From Lingula anatina (Eukaryota; Brachiopoda; Lingulata; Lingulida; Lingulidae), in assembly GCF_001039355.2 (NCBI RefSeq), contig NW_019775850.1:126327-190326 (forward strand): a stretch of DNA of 64,000 nucleotides, in the 5' to 3' direction. The notes under the pieces are model-generated. The model saw nothing but the letters and a program-made list of their open reading frames with translations. It did not search any database and was not told the DNA's origin. The position numbers and the translations under genes were made by a program. Below, one piece after another: positions 12,544 to 24,283 of this stretch. Every line of letters begins with the position of its first letter. The first letter of the stretch is position 1.

Positions 12544-13506
12544 ATGGAAGTGAAAATTGCGAAAGTATATTTAATATTCGTGGTACTTCAATTAAACATT
12601 GCCAAAACACAGGCTGAAGACATTTCCCAAAACATGGACTGTCTCAACATCATGCTCCATTCCAAATGTCAGTTGAACATGACGGAAGAGAGTACACAAC
12701 TTATCAACGGAAACTTGTCTAACCCCAAAGCCACCTTTGTTCGCTTGAATCCCATAGTTCGGCCATATTACAGTGATGAGTTCTGGCGTACTAAAAACAG
12801 GAGTGATGAAATTGGGAAATATTTCTGGGTTTGGGCTGATGACATTGGGCGACAGTACCTGTCCCTGGATTACAATTTCGTGGAGATGTCCTTATGAACT
12901 CTTTCACCCGGTGTGGGGAAAATTAACATCGACTTATATGAGGTACAAGAAGGGTGTTGGGTTACCTTAAACGTGACTGAGCAATTCTGCACCCTAGCGA
13001 CACTGTTTCTGGAAACAATTCATGAAATAGCTGTTACACAACATCGCTTGCAGGACAGTGTCATTTGCTATACTAAGACGGAGTTGATCAACGTACTAGT
13101 ATGGGACGTGCCTAGTAGTTACCAGTGCTCAGATATCTCCAATGTTTCAAAGTTAACTTTTTCGCCGGAGGATACTGGTACTGGGCTATGGAATTTCTAT
13201 ATTTTAAAATATACAGTCATATTCATTGCGGGATTCTTTTTACCACTGTTTATCGTCTGATTTTTTCCAGAACTATTCACTGTTCGATGTTCTCAAAAAC
13301 TGCAAGCTAACATGAAGAACTTCGAGATAAGCTCTATTAAGGCACAAACCCCTCTTAGTGAATATTTTTCGCCTGGCAAACGGTTGTCTGCCGTTCTGGT
13401 GATGCATTTGTTAACGTACCCTGTGGCTAATTCAGCTTTCATTTATAAGTTTTCCATCGATTTCATTTATTACAAAGATTACACAGAAAATTACATTTAC
13501 TTTATG
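12544..13506 (+). pseudogene. Copy B: multi-pass membrane protein family, two stop codons, cut by an assembly join
   Basis: Starts like copies C and D with a signal peptide (MEVKIAKVYLIFVV, then a KTQAED cleavage region) after an acceptor-like TGTCTATAG. Relative to copy C, the Trp codon at 12895-12897 is TGA and a Cys codon at 13258-13260 is TGA; a 3-nt deletion lies near 13331. From about 12699 to the N at 13507 it is almost identical to copy C, whereas the first ~155 nt of coding sequence differ at roughly one base in seven. The 3' half is absent because of the N. It cannot encode a full protein as assembled. Confidence 0.8.
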
Positions 13507-13507
13507 C
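13507..13507. other. Single-N assembly join
   Basis: Ends copy B in mid-coding sequence (after NYIYFM) and begins unrelated DNA with a GAC/GGC-rich trinucleotide stretch (about 13515-13557) on the 5' side of the PRDM-like gene. With the N at 9027 it brackets the block 9028-13506. Confidence 0.8.
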
Positions 13508-13679
13508 NAAAAGTGCACGGCGACGGCGACAGCGACGACAGCGACGGCGACGACAGACGCAGATGATGGCTATATGTACAGACACATCTGTGTCTGTACA
13601 TAATAATAAAGAAACAAAGAGAAAATCCAGGAAAAGAGGGCACAAACCCCTCCCGACACTGCCCATGTATTATACTCAC

Positions 13680-13764
13680 ATAGAGAGGGGGTCCTCCTCT
13701 GTTGTTTCCAGTCCAAGCTCTGGGCACTGTTCTGTGTCATGACTGCCTCCACAAACATCACAAC
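13680..13764 (-). CDS. PRDM10: Zinc-knuckle exon of a PRDM10-like gene
   Basis: Minus strand, acceptor ACTGTTAG before 13764, donor GTGAGT after 13680; 85 nt with 27 whole codons. The open phase reads CDVCGGSHDTEQCP then ELGLE and an acidic stretch. The C-x2-C-x3-H-x4-C-P spacing matches the knuckle that precedes the PR/SET domain of PRDM10 as I remember it. It points the same way as the finger exons at 5.5-9.0 kb but is separated by the N-bounded block 9028-13506. The longer open frame over the same bases (starting MFVEAV) does not resemble anything and is taken as a shadow. The link to the finger gene is inferred. Confidence 0.5.
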
Positions 13765-14474
13765 CTAACAGTATGAAATAAAACTCAAATAATACTATAT
13801 CCATGAAAGACCACATTCAGGCCTGTATAGCCAGCAATATCAAAGGGTGGGTGGGTGCGGGGACTGTATTATTATAACAATTTTTTTATTTTTATTATGA
13901 TTTCAAAAATGTGGACCTCTTTAGGCACATTAACATTATCATAACCCCCTTACTAGTAGAAATGGCAAATAAAGAACCTGAATCGTATTTTGATAGTTTA
14001 AACCCTTAATATTTTCAACCAAGAGGTTGCCACCCCCACAGCTATTCACATACTTTTTAACCAAATGAATGCAATTACCTAAAAAAATATGCCATAAATT
14101 AATTTTATACCATCAAATGTTTAACCACCAGATAATGCAGCTGCAGTTATATTTATATATTATACATATAAAATTTTACCTTGCACAAATTTATCAAGAA
14201 AAATTATCTATAATAATCTGTTATATATTTATATACTTTACTGGACATTACAACATTATAAATTACACAATCTTAGCTAATACTATATATACCCTGCAGA
14301 TCCACTTCAACATCCATATTGTTCTTCTTTACTTATGTCTCTTCTGTGTTACTGTGGACTAAATTTAAAATCAAAGTATAAATATTACATAGTTTCACAT
14401 CTTTGGCAATATGTCCAGGAATGATAAAATTTTATGAGCCATTTGCTAGATGGTGAATACTACTGCATCTCTCT

Positions 14475-14480
14475 AAATAA

Positions 14481-14522
<42 letters not shown>

Positions 14523-14523
14523 G
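14475..14523. repeat. Compound (GT)n(GA)n microsatellite
   Basis: GT array passing directly into a GA array. On the minus strand this is (CT)n(CA)n and begins about 20 nt after a consensus GTAAGT donor at 14543. Confidence 0.9.
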
Positions 14524-14992
14524 GAGGGGGAGGGGCAACTTACCAAGGATTTGTCTGGCTCTTTATTTCAGTTAAATGTACAAACAAGTTAAATTCCAAC
14601 AGCCAACACTGCTAAAAACCCTTCCCAAACCACAAACAGTCAATATCGACCCGGGGTTTCTTTTAATCTTCAATAAGATATTTGTTTTATTATTTAACCT
14701 CCTTAAGTCAAATCCGTCTGCTCATATTTTCGCGGAAACTTTCAGTAAAGTAAAAACACGGATCGAGATACACAAAAATGGCGTGCATGGAAATTGGACG
14801 GAGTCCGATGGCAGTCTTTCTTTATAAAAATCACGCAAAATATAATCAACATAGTTTACCTGCAGATAGATATAAAGCATTATTCCGCAACAGAACGGAC
14901 TTTCACTTGAATGTCTCCTTTAAAAGACCATAAATTAATAAGATTTCCAAGTTAGGAACGGTAAAATCAAAATGGTGGAATGCGCCCCAGCA

Positions 14993-15004
14993 AATGCGCA
15001 TGCG
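14993..15004. promoter_or_regulatory. NRF1-like palindromic site in a CpG-rich promoter candidate
   Basis: ATGCGCATGCGT contains the NRF1 consensus core TGCGCATGCG. It sits in a locally CpG-rich stretch in the otherwise AT-rich flank, upstream of the minus-strand donor at 14543. It could drive the PRDM-like gene; no start site can be seen directly. Confidence 0.4.
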
Positions 15005-15765
15005 TACTTTTATTCAAGAGGCGCCAGTCTCGCAGCTTAGCACAGCGAATTTCACAGCACACGATACAAATGCCTGCACCACCTTACAAAACTTGGCCAC
15101 GACTTTACGCGACAAAGAATAAAATTTCTTACAAAATATCAGTATCGTTTTTCTACTCATGACCTTTGAAAACTTTAAATCTTTCTACATTTTCCGGGAA
15201 AATTAGGCATGCAGTGTATAGAAAGCGCTGTAAGGATATTAATTGTCACCCTTCGCCCAAAACTCTTAAATTACTGCCTTACATACGTTATTTATGATGA
15301 TAGATAAACTACAGGGTTCAGTAGATAAATGATTAACATTTACACATGTCATCTTACTGGCGACGTCATAATTTCGATTTAGGGGTAAAAACTAAAAAAA
15401 TCGGTTTCTCAAATTTCTCCTTTATCCCAGCACCCACGATCACCGTTTCAACACCGATGTAATGACACTATTTAGAACTCCAAAACCCTGCTGGCCATTT
15501 TTTAAAAGTCTTAAGTAGTTCAGATCTGATTTTAGCGTTGATAAAGCAAAATATTATATGATAGGCCTATGCCTACTACAGTAGCAAGGCCTATTTTTAA
15601 TTAAAATCTTTAATTAGGAGCTCATAACTCCATAATAAAAACATTTAAACCAAAATGACAAACCAGGATTGTAGCCCATGCTTTCCCGGTTAACTCTGCC
15701 AATTTTCGTGATAAAATCTTGTTCATGGATGAAGATACTTCCCATACCAATATTGTTATCTCACC

Positions 15766-16123
15766 TCAACATAGAAAGGTGTTATTATTATTATTATTTT
15801 ATTTTTTTAGTTTTTTATTGCTTTAAATCAACACAAAGATAGGCTAAATGCTAAATACTGAATAATTAGATGCAGGAAAAAAAACCATTTTCGGTATCAG
15901 GATGATAATAAAGTATAACAATATTCCAAAATAAAGCTCATCAACATAGAAAGGTGTTATTATTATTATTATTTTATTTTATTATTTTTTTTTTTAGTTT
16001 TTTTATTGCTTTAAATCAACACAAAGATAAATGCTAAATACTGAATAATTAGATGCAGGAAAAAAAACCATTTTCGGTATCAGGATGATAATAAAGTATA
16101 ACAATATTCCAAAATAAAGCTCA
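15766..16123. repeat. Tandem duplication of a ~175-bp AT-rich unit
   Basis: Copy 1 is 15766-15940, copy 2 is 15941-16123. Each starts TCAACATAGAAAGGTG and ends AAATAAAGCTCA. They differ by a few bases and ATT/T-run lengths, indicating a recent event. Confidence 0.85.
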
Positions 16124-17872
16124 TCAAGGGGGTCGAAGTACATAAAAGATTTCTCAGCATCGCTAACGGGACAGACAGTTCTGACTCGCATTACGTGCCG
16201 TTGTAAGGTTCGATTTTAGGTTCACAGATCGAGAAGAAGTGAGCAACAAGAGTCGTGGATTTCCAAACAGCTTTATTCCCACTGCCTAAGTTCCCTCTCT
16301 ACCCACCACATGTTCTATTTATATCTACCTTAATGTCTCATTTAAATATGACCTTATAATAAATCTTTCTAATCTAAGCGCGGGCGCTGCGACATCCTAG
16401 GGGCGTGGGACATGCTAAGGGGCGCCACCGCGTCCCTTACACCATATAATAAGGAGACAACCATGTTGGGATGTGCTGTTAATAAAGGAACCCGGTAGGC
16501 CTATTTCACGAGTAGGCTACGTCATCTTTTCTTCAAGGTAGCACTGAAGAAGAAGTCAATGATCGTGGAAGCGTACTTGTGAGCAACCGGCAGCCAGCAG
16601 TCGCTTACTCCATGCAGCGCAAGAGTAATACATTTTGTAATACAAATTGGATAAGAACGGTCCCACTCCCAAAGTATTGGTGCCAATATAGCCCTTCCCC
16701 AGTCCCCGGCAACAGTATACTGTTTTAAATCATAAACAGTTTATCAATCCCAAAATAGATTGATTTTTTTACAAAATGTTCGAATACTTGGAATTATCGC
16801 ACTTCTACCTAGTTCTGATTCTTTTGATTTTAGCGCCGATGAAATTAATTTCAAACAAAAACTAAAACTGAAAGTTGTTCTAGATTATTATATAATTTAT
16901 AATAATGTTATCAAATATTTAAATTACCATTGCTTAAATGCACCGCTTACAACTCTAGCACAATCTATTTAGCTTGATATTGTTTTCAACGGTTTCTTCT
17001 CTACTGCATTTGACAGTAAATCACACCTGCTGTATTCCGGTCAATGTGAAATTATTTATTTGTGAGACCAGAGGCGGATTTAGAGGGGGGGGGGGGGCTT
17101 GATCCCCCCTCCCCCCTTCGATTTCTGGTCCCCTCTTGTAATTAGCATTTTGACTAGCTGAATCATAGTCCTAAACCGTACCAAATGGCACCGTTCGGCC
17201 TCCAAAACACTAAGAAATTTCCGAAGCCCTTCAGTGGGCCCCGAACTCCACGCCAAGTGAATAACCCGAGCCTGATTTCAGCTAAGGAGATTATATGAAG
17301 TCCCGTCTATGCTTGTCGTATGTTTTTTTTATTTCCTTTTTTGTTGCCCATTTCTAAAGGCTCGATATTGTATTGCAGGCCAATTCAAAAATACAATGTC
17401 ATCGCTATGCAGAAATGTGACAATACGCATAAAAATTAAGCGTTAGGTTGTTTATTCAAAAATAAAAAAAAGTGCTGTTAGCTGTTTGGCTCACGCGGTG
17501 TTTACTGGCTGTTTGGAAGTTAAAACGAAAGCAACGGCATTACCTGGCAAACACTCCGGTCTTTGAAGACGTTGAGGGACGACATCTTTTAAGTGCTGGT
17601 GGAACTGTTTAGCGGACGACAAAATACTAATAGATACTGGTATGTGGACTATGGTGATAGTCAGAGATAAAAACTGTCCTCTTCAGTTTTAGTTATATGT
17701 AATTTGTTCTGAAGCGGATAATCATCTTGCAGTGTTTACCTTTAGGTTTTATAGATTTAATACCGTACCTCATGATTTTGCTGCATATTACAGTGAATGG
17801 TTGTTGGGTGTCATTTCTAAATGCAAACTGACCTTTCATCTGTCTACAGATCCTGCAACCATCCAGAACGAA

Positions 17873-20206
17873 ATGGAAGTGAAAATAGCGAAAACATTTC
17901 TAATATTCGTGGTATTTCAATTGAGCTTCACCAAAACACAGGCTGAAGACATTCCCCCAAACGTGGACTGCCTCAACATTTCGCTCCATTCTAACTGCCA
18001 GTTGAACATGACAGAAGAGAGTACACGGCTTATCAACGGAAACTTGTCTAACCCCAAAGCCACCTTTGTTCGCTTGAATCCCATAGTTCGGCCATATTAC
18101 AGTGATGAGTTCTGGCGTACTAAAAACAGGAGTGATGAAATTGGGAAATATTTCTGGGTTTGGGCTGATGACATTGGGCGACAGTACCTGTCCCTGGATT
18201 ACAATTTCGTGGAGATGTCCTTATGGACTCTTTCACCCGGTGTGGGGAAAATTAACATCGACTTATATGAGGTACAAGAAGGGTGTTGGGTTACCTTAAA
18301 CGTGACTGAGCAATTCTGCACCCTAGCGACACTGTTTGTGGAAACAATTCATGAAATAGCTGTTACACAACATCGCTTGCAGGACAGTGTCATTTGCTAT
18401 ACTAAGACGGAGTTGATTAACGTACTAGTATGGGACGTGCCTAGTAGTTACCAGTGCTCAGATATCTCCAATGTTTCAAAGTTAACTTTTTCGCCGGAGG
18501 ATACTGGTACTGGGCTATGGAATTTCTATATTTTAAAATATACAGTCATATTCATTGCGGGATTCTTTTTACCACTGTTTATCGTCTGTTTTTTTCCAGA
18601 ACTATTCACTGTTCGATGTTCTCAAAAACTGCAAGCTAACATGAAGAACTTCGAGATAAATAGCTCTATTAAGGCACAAACCCCTCTTAGTGAATATTTT
18701 TCGCCTGGCAAACGGTTGTCTGCCGTTCTGGTGATGCATTTGTTAACGTACCCTGTGGCTAATTCAGCTTTCATTTATAAGTTTTCCATCGATTTCATTT
18801 ATTACAAAGATTACACAGAAAATTACATTTACTTTATACCTATTGTGTGTGTAGGTCTTCTACTGCTCGTCTCTCTTTCGTTATATTACGCTATACAACC
18901 GGCAATTGAATTTGAAGAATGTAAAACAATAATTGATTTTGCTGCGAATGAAAGATTTAAGCAGCTCCGTCGCGCATTGAGACTACAGTCAGAAACTAGA
19001 AACATAGACTGTACAATAAGCAGTTATTTAGGTGATTATATTTCCCTTGAAAATAATATGAGAAAGAGCTTGTTAGGGGCAATAGATTTGTTCAAAGAGT
19101 TGAAAGAGGATATAGGATCGCGTTTAAATCTTAGAAATGCGCCCTTGTCATTATTAAGATTAATTGGAGGATTATTAATTATCCCTTTAGTCACTGCACC
19201 TCTAATTACTGTCATTTTCGGGGGAGCAATTCCTCTACCAAGCCGAGCAGGTACCAAACGTAAGTTGAAAAAACTAACAGCAATTTATTTAGATGGATAT
19301 GTCATGATATGTTGTATGGCATCTTTAGGCATCTGGATTCCAGTGGTAACAATGACTTTGACCGGTGCCATCATAAATTCCGACATTGTATTGCCGTACA
19401 TTATATTAGGTTTATCAGTGATATATTACGTCTGCCATCCGTTCTATGCTTTACAAGAAAAGTACCTTGTACCTTGCATTTAAAGAATGTTCATCAAGTT
19501 GTCCTAGGTACATAAAATGTGTTCCCCTCAACGCTAATAGCGAAGACTGTTCTGACACACATGCTTTACCAAACAATAATGACACATGTACACCCTTGGA
19601 AAATGTTATTAATGAAGGAGCCTCATCTTCTGTAAGTGCGACATCTGTGGCTCCACGTAATGTTGGAGAGGGTAACGCTACTAACAGCTCACAGTCTCCT
19701 CCTCCTCTTCCTCCAGAAAAAGTCATTGAACTTTACTTTCAAGAAAGCACTGAAGAAGAAATCGCTGATTGTGAAAACGCACAAGCAACAGGCAGGCAAC
19801 AATCGCCTGCTGCAGCGCAAGACAAAGAACAATATATTCTATTGTACAAATCAGATGACAACGGTTGGGAGAGCATCCCTAAAGACTTGTGGGTGTCCAT
19901 TTATAAAAAAATTCTTCCCTTGGATGAGGGTATAGCAGTGGCATGTATTACCTCCATCGCCGCAGTTGCCATGCAATCTTTTTGATGTTAACACTGTTAA
20001 ATTTCCGTGACGTTTCGGAATTACAAATTAGCGGTCAGGGAATTGTTTCCTTCATCACCGCGTCCATTCCGAGTCTTGTGCTGAGCCTTTTCAACACGGA
20101 AGGTAACAAAGATGCTCTTAAGCATAGTTGGGAGGTTACTGTCCGTGAAACAGTTAATAAATATATAAAAGACAACGAGATTCCCAACCAAAGGAGCATA
20201 GAGTAG
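17873..20206 (+). pseudogene. Copy C: multi-pass membrane protein family, disrupted by two frameshifts
   Basis: Start MEVKIAK at 17873 follows a strong acceptor-like TCTGTCTACAG, suggesting a 5'-UTR intron; 17270-17870 is also similar to the flanks of B and D. An open frame of 536 codons runs to TAA at 19481-19483. It has a signal peptide, a Cys-containing N-glycosylatable ectodomain (NMTEES, NRSD, NVTE) and several hydrophobic segments. Compared with copy D, 8 nt are missing near 19462, giving the early stop, and 1 nt is missing near 19972. Together they restore the frame, so 19484-20206 still carries family sequence ending in NQRSIE. It is either a recent pseudogene or a truncated protein lacking the cytoplasmic tail and last helices. 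Confidence 0.75.
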
Positions 20207-21331
20207 TGTTAGACGTCTTACTTTAGTCTGTCTTCTAAAATCTAGGCAGTGCGCGTAGCATATTCAATTTCTCTTGTTTGCTTTTTGTGATGAATAACTG
20301 AAGGATGTTTGTTATTCCTTGAGACAATTTGTAAGTAAAAACTCGCTGTCACAGGAAAGATATGTGCACTCTTAGTAAATAACCACTGTGCACACCTTGT
20401 CAAAAATATTCCCTCTGTGACCACGGTAGAGGGTTGTGTATAGTCATAAATCTTAAGATAGGGTCAGGAGGAAATAGCTTTCAATCCATTTAATTTCATT
20501 TTGCCCTCTTTATATTCCTTATGCATAAACTACATGTATATGATACATTTTATAAAATGTATATTAATTATGTATAGCCAGTGTAATTGTAGTTTGTTTA
20601 TAAAATGTATATTAATTATGTATAGCCAGTGTAATTGTAGTTTGTTGCACAAGAAGTTATGCTTGTTGGGCATTTTGTGTTTATGTTCAAATCAATGTAT
20701 CTTTTGGTAGCCTAGTGTTTTATATTTGAGTGTATTTAGGCCTAAATCTTAAATTAGGGTTTGGAAGGAGTCAGTGGTAGTAAAGAACTGACGACTTTGA
20801 TTTAATTTTTTTTTCTTTTTCATTTACTTACTATCCTTACTATCTTTCCATATGTATAATGTATAGTAGCTAGAGAGCCTCTAAATGTAAAAACATTTCA
20901 GTGCTCAATAAATTATTATTATTATTATTAATAAAAGTTTACATCCTTTATGAAAATCTTTTGTAAATTTTAACTGAATTAAACCATCTATCAGAAGTAA
21001 CTGACCTGCTCTGTGTTATCTATTACCCGTAAAGCACAAAATTTGCACAGATAAATATAAACATCAATATCGGTACTCATTCTTGAAAAAAATAATGAAA
21101 CATAAAAAGAGGGCAATAGAGAGGTAGGGACAGACATGTCGAACATTTGGCTTTAGATTTATCGACCGTTGGATATAATCTAAAAACACATTCAAGCATA
21201 ATATATGTTTTCTTTCTCACATACAATCGATTATGTACCCTGATCTATCTATCTATCTATCTATAATGATGTATCCTGATGTATCTATCTATCTATAATG
21301 ATGTATCCTGATGTATCTATCTATCTATCTA

Positions 21332-21373
<42 letters not shown>

Positions 21374-21400
21374 TTAATCTGCGTTTTACAAAAATGCGTA
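20207..21400. other. 3' flank of copy C and repeats before copy D
   Basis: No gene seen. A 48-bp unit containing TATAAAATGTATATTAATTA is duplicated in tandem at about 20549-20644. An AATAAA candidate is near 20907. Interrupted TATC repeats (21242-21332) run into an (AC)n array (21333-21371). Confidence 0.6.
21242..21371. repeat. TATC-based and (AC)n microsatellites
   Basis: Three blocks of CTAT/TATC repeats separated by TAATGATGTATCCTGATG, followed by a perfect AC array up to the conserved upstream region of copy D. Confidence 0.85.
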
Positions 21401-22012
21401 AATAGCCTGAGCATGATTTTGGCTGAGTACATTGTATGAAGTCCTGTCTACTGCTTGCCGTATATGTTTTTCTTTTCTTATTTGTTGCCCATTTCTAAAG
21501 GATATTGTAGTGCAGACCAATTCAAAAATACAATGTCAACGCTATGCAGAAATTGAATAATACGAATATAAATCAAGCGTTAGGTTGTTTACCCAAAAAT
21601 CAATAAAAGGTGCTGTTTGGCTCCCTTGCGATCGGTGCTTACTCGTCGTTTGGAAGTTAAAGCGAAAGCATCCATATTACGAACAAGCACTCCGGTCTTT
21701 GTAGACGTTGAGTGGAAACATCCTGAAAGTACAGGTGAAACTGTTCTGCTGACGAAAAAATACTAGTAGATACTGGTAAGTGGACTATAGTGAATGTCAG
21801 AGATAAAAACTGCCCTCTTCAGTTTTAGTCAAATATAAATTGTACGGTAGCAGGTAAGTATCTTACAATGTTTATTTTTAGGTTTTATAGATTAAATACT
21901 GATTTTGAAATATGATTTTGCTGCATATTACAGTGAATGGCTGTTGGGTGTCATTTCTAAATGGAAACTGTCTTTTCATTTGTCTACAGATCCTGCAACC
22001 ATTCAGAGCGAA

Positions 22013-24283
22013 ATGGAAGTGAAAATAGCGAAAGTATTTCTAATATTCGTGGTATTTCAATTGAACTTCGCCAAAACACAGGCTGAAGACACTCCCCCAA
22101 ATGTGGACTGCCTCGACATTTTGCTCCATTCTAACTGTCAGTTGAACATGACAGAAGAGAGCACACAACAAATCAATGGCAATTTTTCTAGTACCAACAT
22201 CCGGTTTGTTCGCTTGAATCCCATAGTTCGACCATATTACAGTGAAGAGTTCTGGCGTGCAAAAAACAGAAGTGACCAAATCGGGAAATATTTCTGGATT
22301 TGGACTGATGGAGACATTGGACGACTATTCCTGTCTTTAGAAGAGAATTTCGTGGAGACGTCCTTGTGGACTCTTTCGCCCGGCGTAGAGAAAATTAACA
22401 TTGACTTATATGAGGTGCAACAAGGATGTTGGGTTACCTTAAACGTAACTGAAAAATTCTGCATTTTGGCATCACTGTTTCTGAATACAGTTAGTGAAAG
22501 GGCTCTAACACAACGCCACCTGCAGGATAGTCTGATCTGTTATAATATAATTGAATGGAACTCCCAGCTTGGTATTAGCATTAACAACTATTGTTCAAGG
22601 GTTTCTAGTGCACCAAACATGCATTTTTTTTTAGAAGAAAAGAAACTGCCCAGGGTCTTAACCTACAAAATTACAATCCTACTTATCGCAATGTACTTTT
22701 CGCCACTCATCTATTTTTCGTTACTTCCAAAACGATTCACAGTTCGATATTGTCAAGATTGGCTTCATAACATGAAAAAGTTTGAAATCAATGGCCCAAG
22801 AACAAAAACGCCGTTTGATGAATTGTTTTCCCTCGCCCAAGAAAACCGGGTCTCGGCTCTTGTAGCGGTGTGTGTTCTATTTCCTCTGGCACATATAACT
22901 TTCTTTTTTGCGCTTTATACAGGCAACGAATACAACGTGGTTTTCACATATAAGGACTTCTACGCGGATTATACGTCGAGTTCGGTTAACGCAGCTTGGT
23001 TTTTCTTTTCACTTGCACTCATACTTATACTATTTCGGACTTTGAAGTCGACAGAATTATTTGAAGACTGGAAAACAATTGTGAAAGTGTTGTCGAAGTA
23101 TCAGGTTGAGGCATTTTCTCTTCTTCATAGGATATGTCACTGCGAATGGGAAATTCCGGCCATTGACTTTGTCGATAGCAGTGTTTTTGGTGATTACATT
23201 TCCTTTCAGAATGTAATGACGAAGTCTTTACTAAATGCAATTTACCTGATAAAATTCATAGGTTTTCATTTGAATATTTGGCGTCGTAAAATAAACTGTA
23301 GATCAATATTCGTGGCACTCCTCGGTATTTTTCTTGGACTACCTACTTTTGTGCTTGTTTATCCGTTTTATGGTGCGCTATTGGTGATTGCCAGAGGATT
23401 TACACCAAGTAAAAGTTATGTTGCTATGGGGCTCCTTGGTTTACATGGAATTTTCAGTTTTTTCTATGCCATTACTGTCTACTTTATGTCTTTATCTAGC
23501 TTGATTTCAATAGTCTTGCTGACTTTAGCGGGTGCGATTATAAATTACGAAATTGTATTGCCCCACATTATACTAGTTTTATCAGTAATTTATTACATTT
23601 GGAATCCGTTCCATGAGTTACAAGAAAATTACAAAGTATTGAAAACTATTGTATTCAAGGAATGTTCAACGTATGGGCCGAAATTGATAAAAAGTGTTCC
23701 GACCAAAGCTCACAGTACAGGCGGTTCCAACCAAGAAAGCATACCAGCGGCCACTCCCCTGGAATGTGTTATTAATCGAGAACCCTCAAATTCCTCAAGC
23801 ACTGCAGCTCTATATCGACATGATGCTGAAGAGTACGTCGCTGATACTGGAAACGTTCAACCAACCATCAGCGCACAGCCACCTACTCCAGCGCAAGACA
23901 ATGACCAATACGTTCAATTATACAAACTAGATGACAGCGGTTGGGAGATCGTCCCTAAAGACCTGTGGGTGGCCATTTATAAACAACTACTTCCTCTCGA
24001 TGTAGGCATGGCAAAGGCATGCGCCACCTCTATTGTCGCAATTGCATCGGCAATCTTTTTGATGTTCACGCTGATGGATTTCGGTATAGCTTCAGAGTTA
24101 CAATTCATCGGTCAGGGGTTTGCTTCTTTTATCACCGTTTCCATTCCTAAGTTGGTGTTGAGCTTTATTAACACGGAAGGTAACAAAGGTGTTCTGAAGC
24201 GTAACTGGGAGGTTGTGGTCAAAGACAAGGTTAAAAAATATGTACAAGATAACGAGATTCATGACCCAATAATTAATGGTTGA
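22013..24283 (+). CDS. Copy D: intact multi-pass membrane protein of an unrecognised family (756 aa)
   Basis: Single uninterrupted coding exon; start chosen at MEVKIAK because it opens a classic signal peptide (cut near A24) and lies just after a TTTGTCTACAG acceptor. The in-frame codons upstream are then intron or 5' UTR. The ectodomain, about residues 25-215, has several Cys and N-glycosylation sequons (N45-M-T, N57-F-S, later NRSD and NVTE). Predicted hydrophobic segments lie near 219-240, 279-303, 324-342, 432-460, 471-494, 495-512, 513-530, 665-690 and 695-720. A hydrophilic Ser/Pro/Gln-rich linker (~545-650) precedes a conserved block DLWVAIYKQLLPLD and a basic C-terminus. It is flanked by decayed same-strand copies, i.e. 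a lineage-specific expansion. AATAAA is at 24474-24479. I do not recognise the family; receptor, channel or transporter are all possible. Confidence 0.85.
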   Translation: MEVKIAKVFLIFVVFQLNFAKTQAEDTPPNVDCLDILLHSNCQLNMTEESTQQINGNFSSTNIRFVRLNPIVRPYYSEEFWRAKNRSDQIGKYFWIWTDGDIGRLFLSLEENFVETSLWTLSPGVEKINIDLYEVQQGCWVTLNVTEKFCILASLFLNTVSERALTQRHLQDSLICYNIIEWNSQLGISINNYCSRVSSAPNMHFFLEEKKLPRVLTYKITILLIAMYFSPLIYFSLLPKRFTVRYCQDWLHNMKKFEINGPRTKTPFDELFSLAQENRVSALVAVCVLFPLAHITFFFALYTGNEYNVVFTYKDFYADYTSSSVNAAWFFFSLALILILFRTLKSTELFEDWKTIVKVLSKYQVEAFSLLHRICHCEWEIPAIDFVDSSVFGDYISFQNVMTKSLLNAIYLIKFIGFHLNIWRRKINCRSIFVALLGIFLGLPTFVLVYPFYGALLVIARGFTPSKSYVAMGLLGLHGIFSFFYAITVYFMSLSSLISIVLLTLAGAIINYEIVLPHIILVLSVIYYIWNPFHELQENYKVLKTIVFKECSTYGPKLIKSVPTKAHSTGGSNQESIPAATPLECVINREPSNSSSTAALYRHDAEEYVADTGNVQPTISAQPPTPAQDNDQYVQLYKLDDSGWEIVPKDLWVAIYKQLLPLDVGMAKACATSIVAIASAIFLMFTLMDFGIASELQFIGQGFASFITVSIPKLVLSFINTEGNKGVLKRNWEVVVKDKVKKYVQDNEIHDPIING

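Larger units (their letters stand above)
13765..17269. other. No confident gene; probable 5' region of the PRDM-like gene
   Basis: A minus-strand 5' splice site (GTAAGT, exon edge 14544) is followed downstream by CT/CA repeats; the exon it ends is probably untranslated. A CpG-rich patch around 14770-15060 carries an NRF1-like palindrome. A 51-codon plus-strand frame (14779-14934, starting MACMEIGRSP) is unrecognised. At 15766-16123 a 175-bp unit is duplicated in tandem. 16200-16440 is GC-richer and resembles part of a mobile element but has no identifiable ends. 17066-17110 holds a G-run/C-run motif next to GGCGGATTTAGAG, a motif also seen near 52250. Confidence 0.4.

Noticed and set aside
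16200-16440. Possible LTR fragment
   Set aside because: GC-richer and distinct from its flanks, but no terminal repeats, primer-binding site or coding remnants could be identified.
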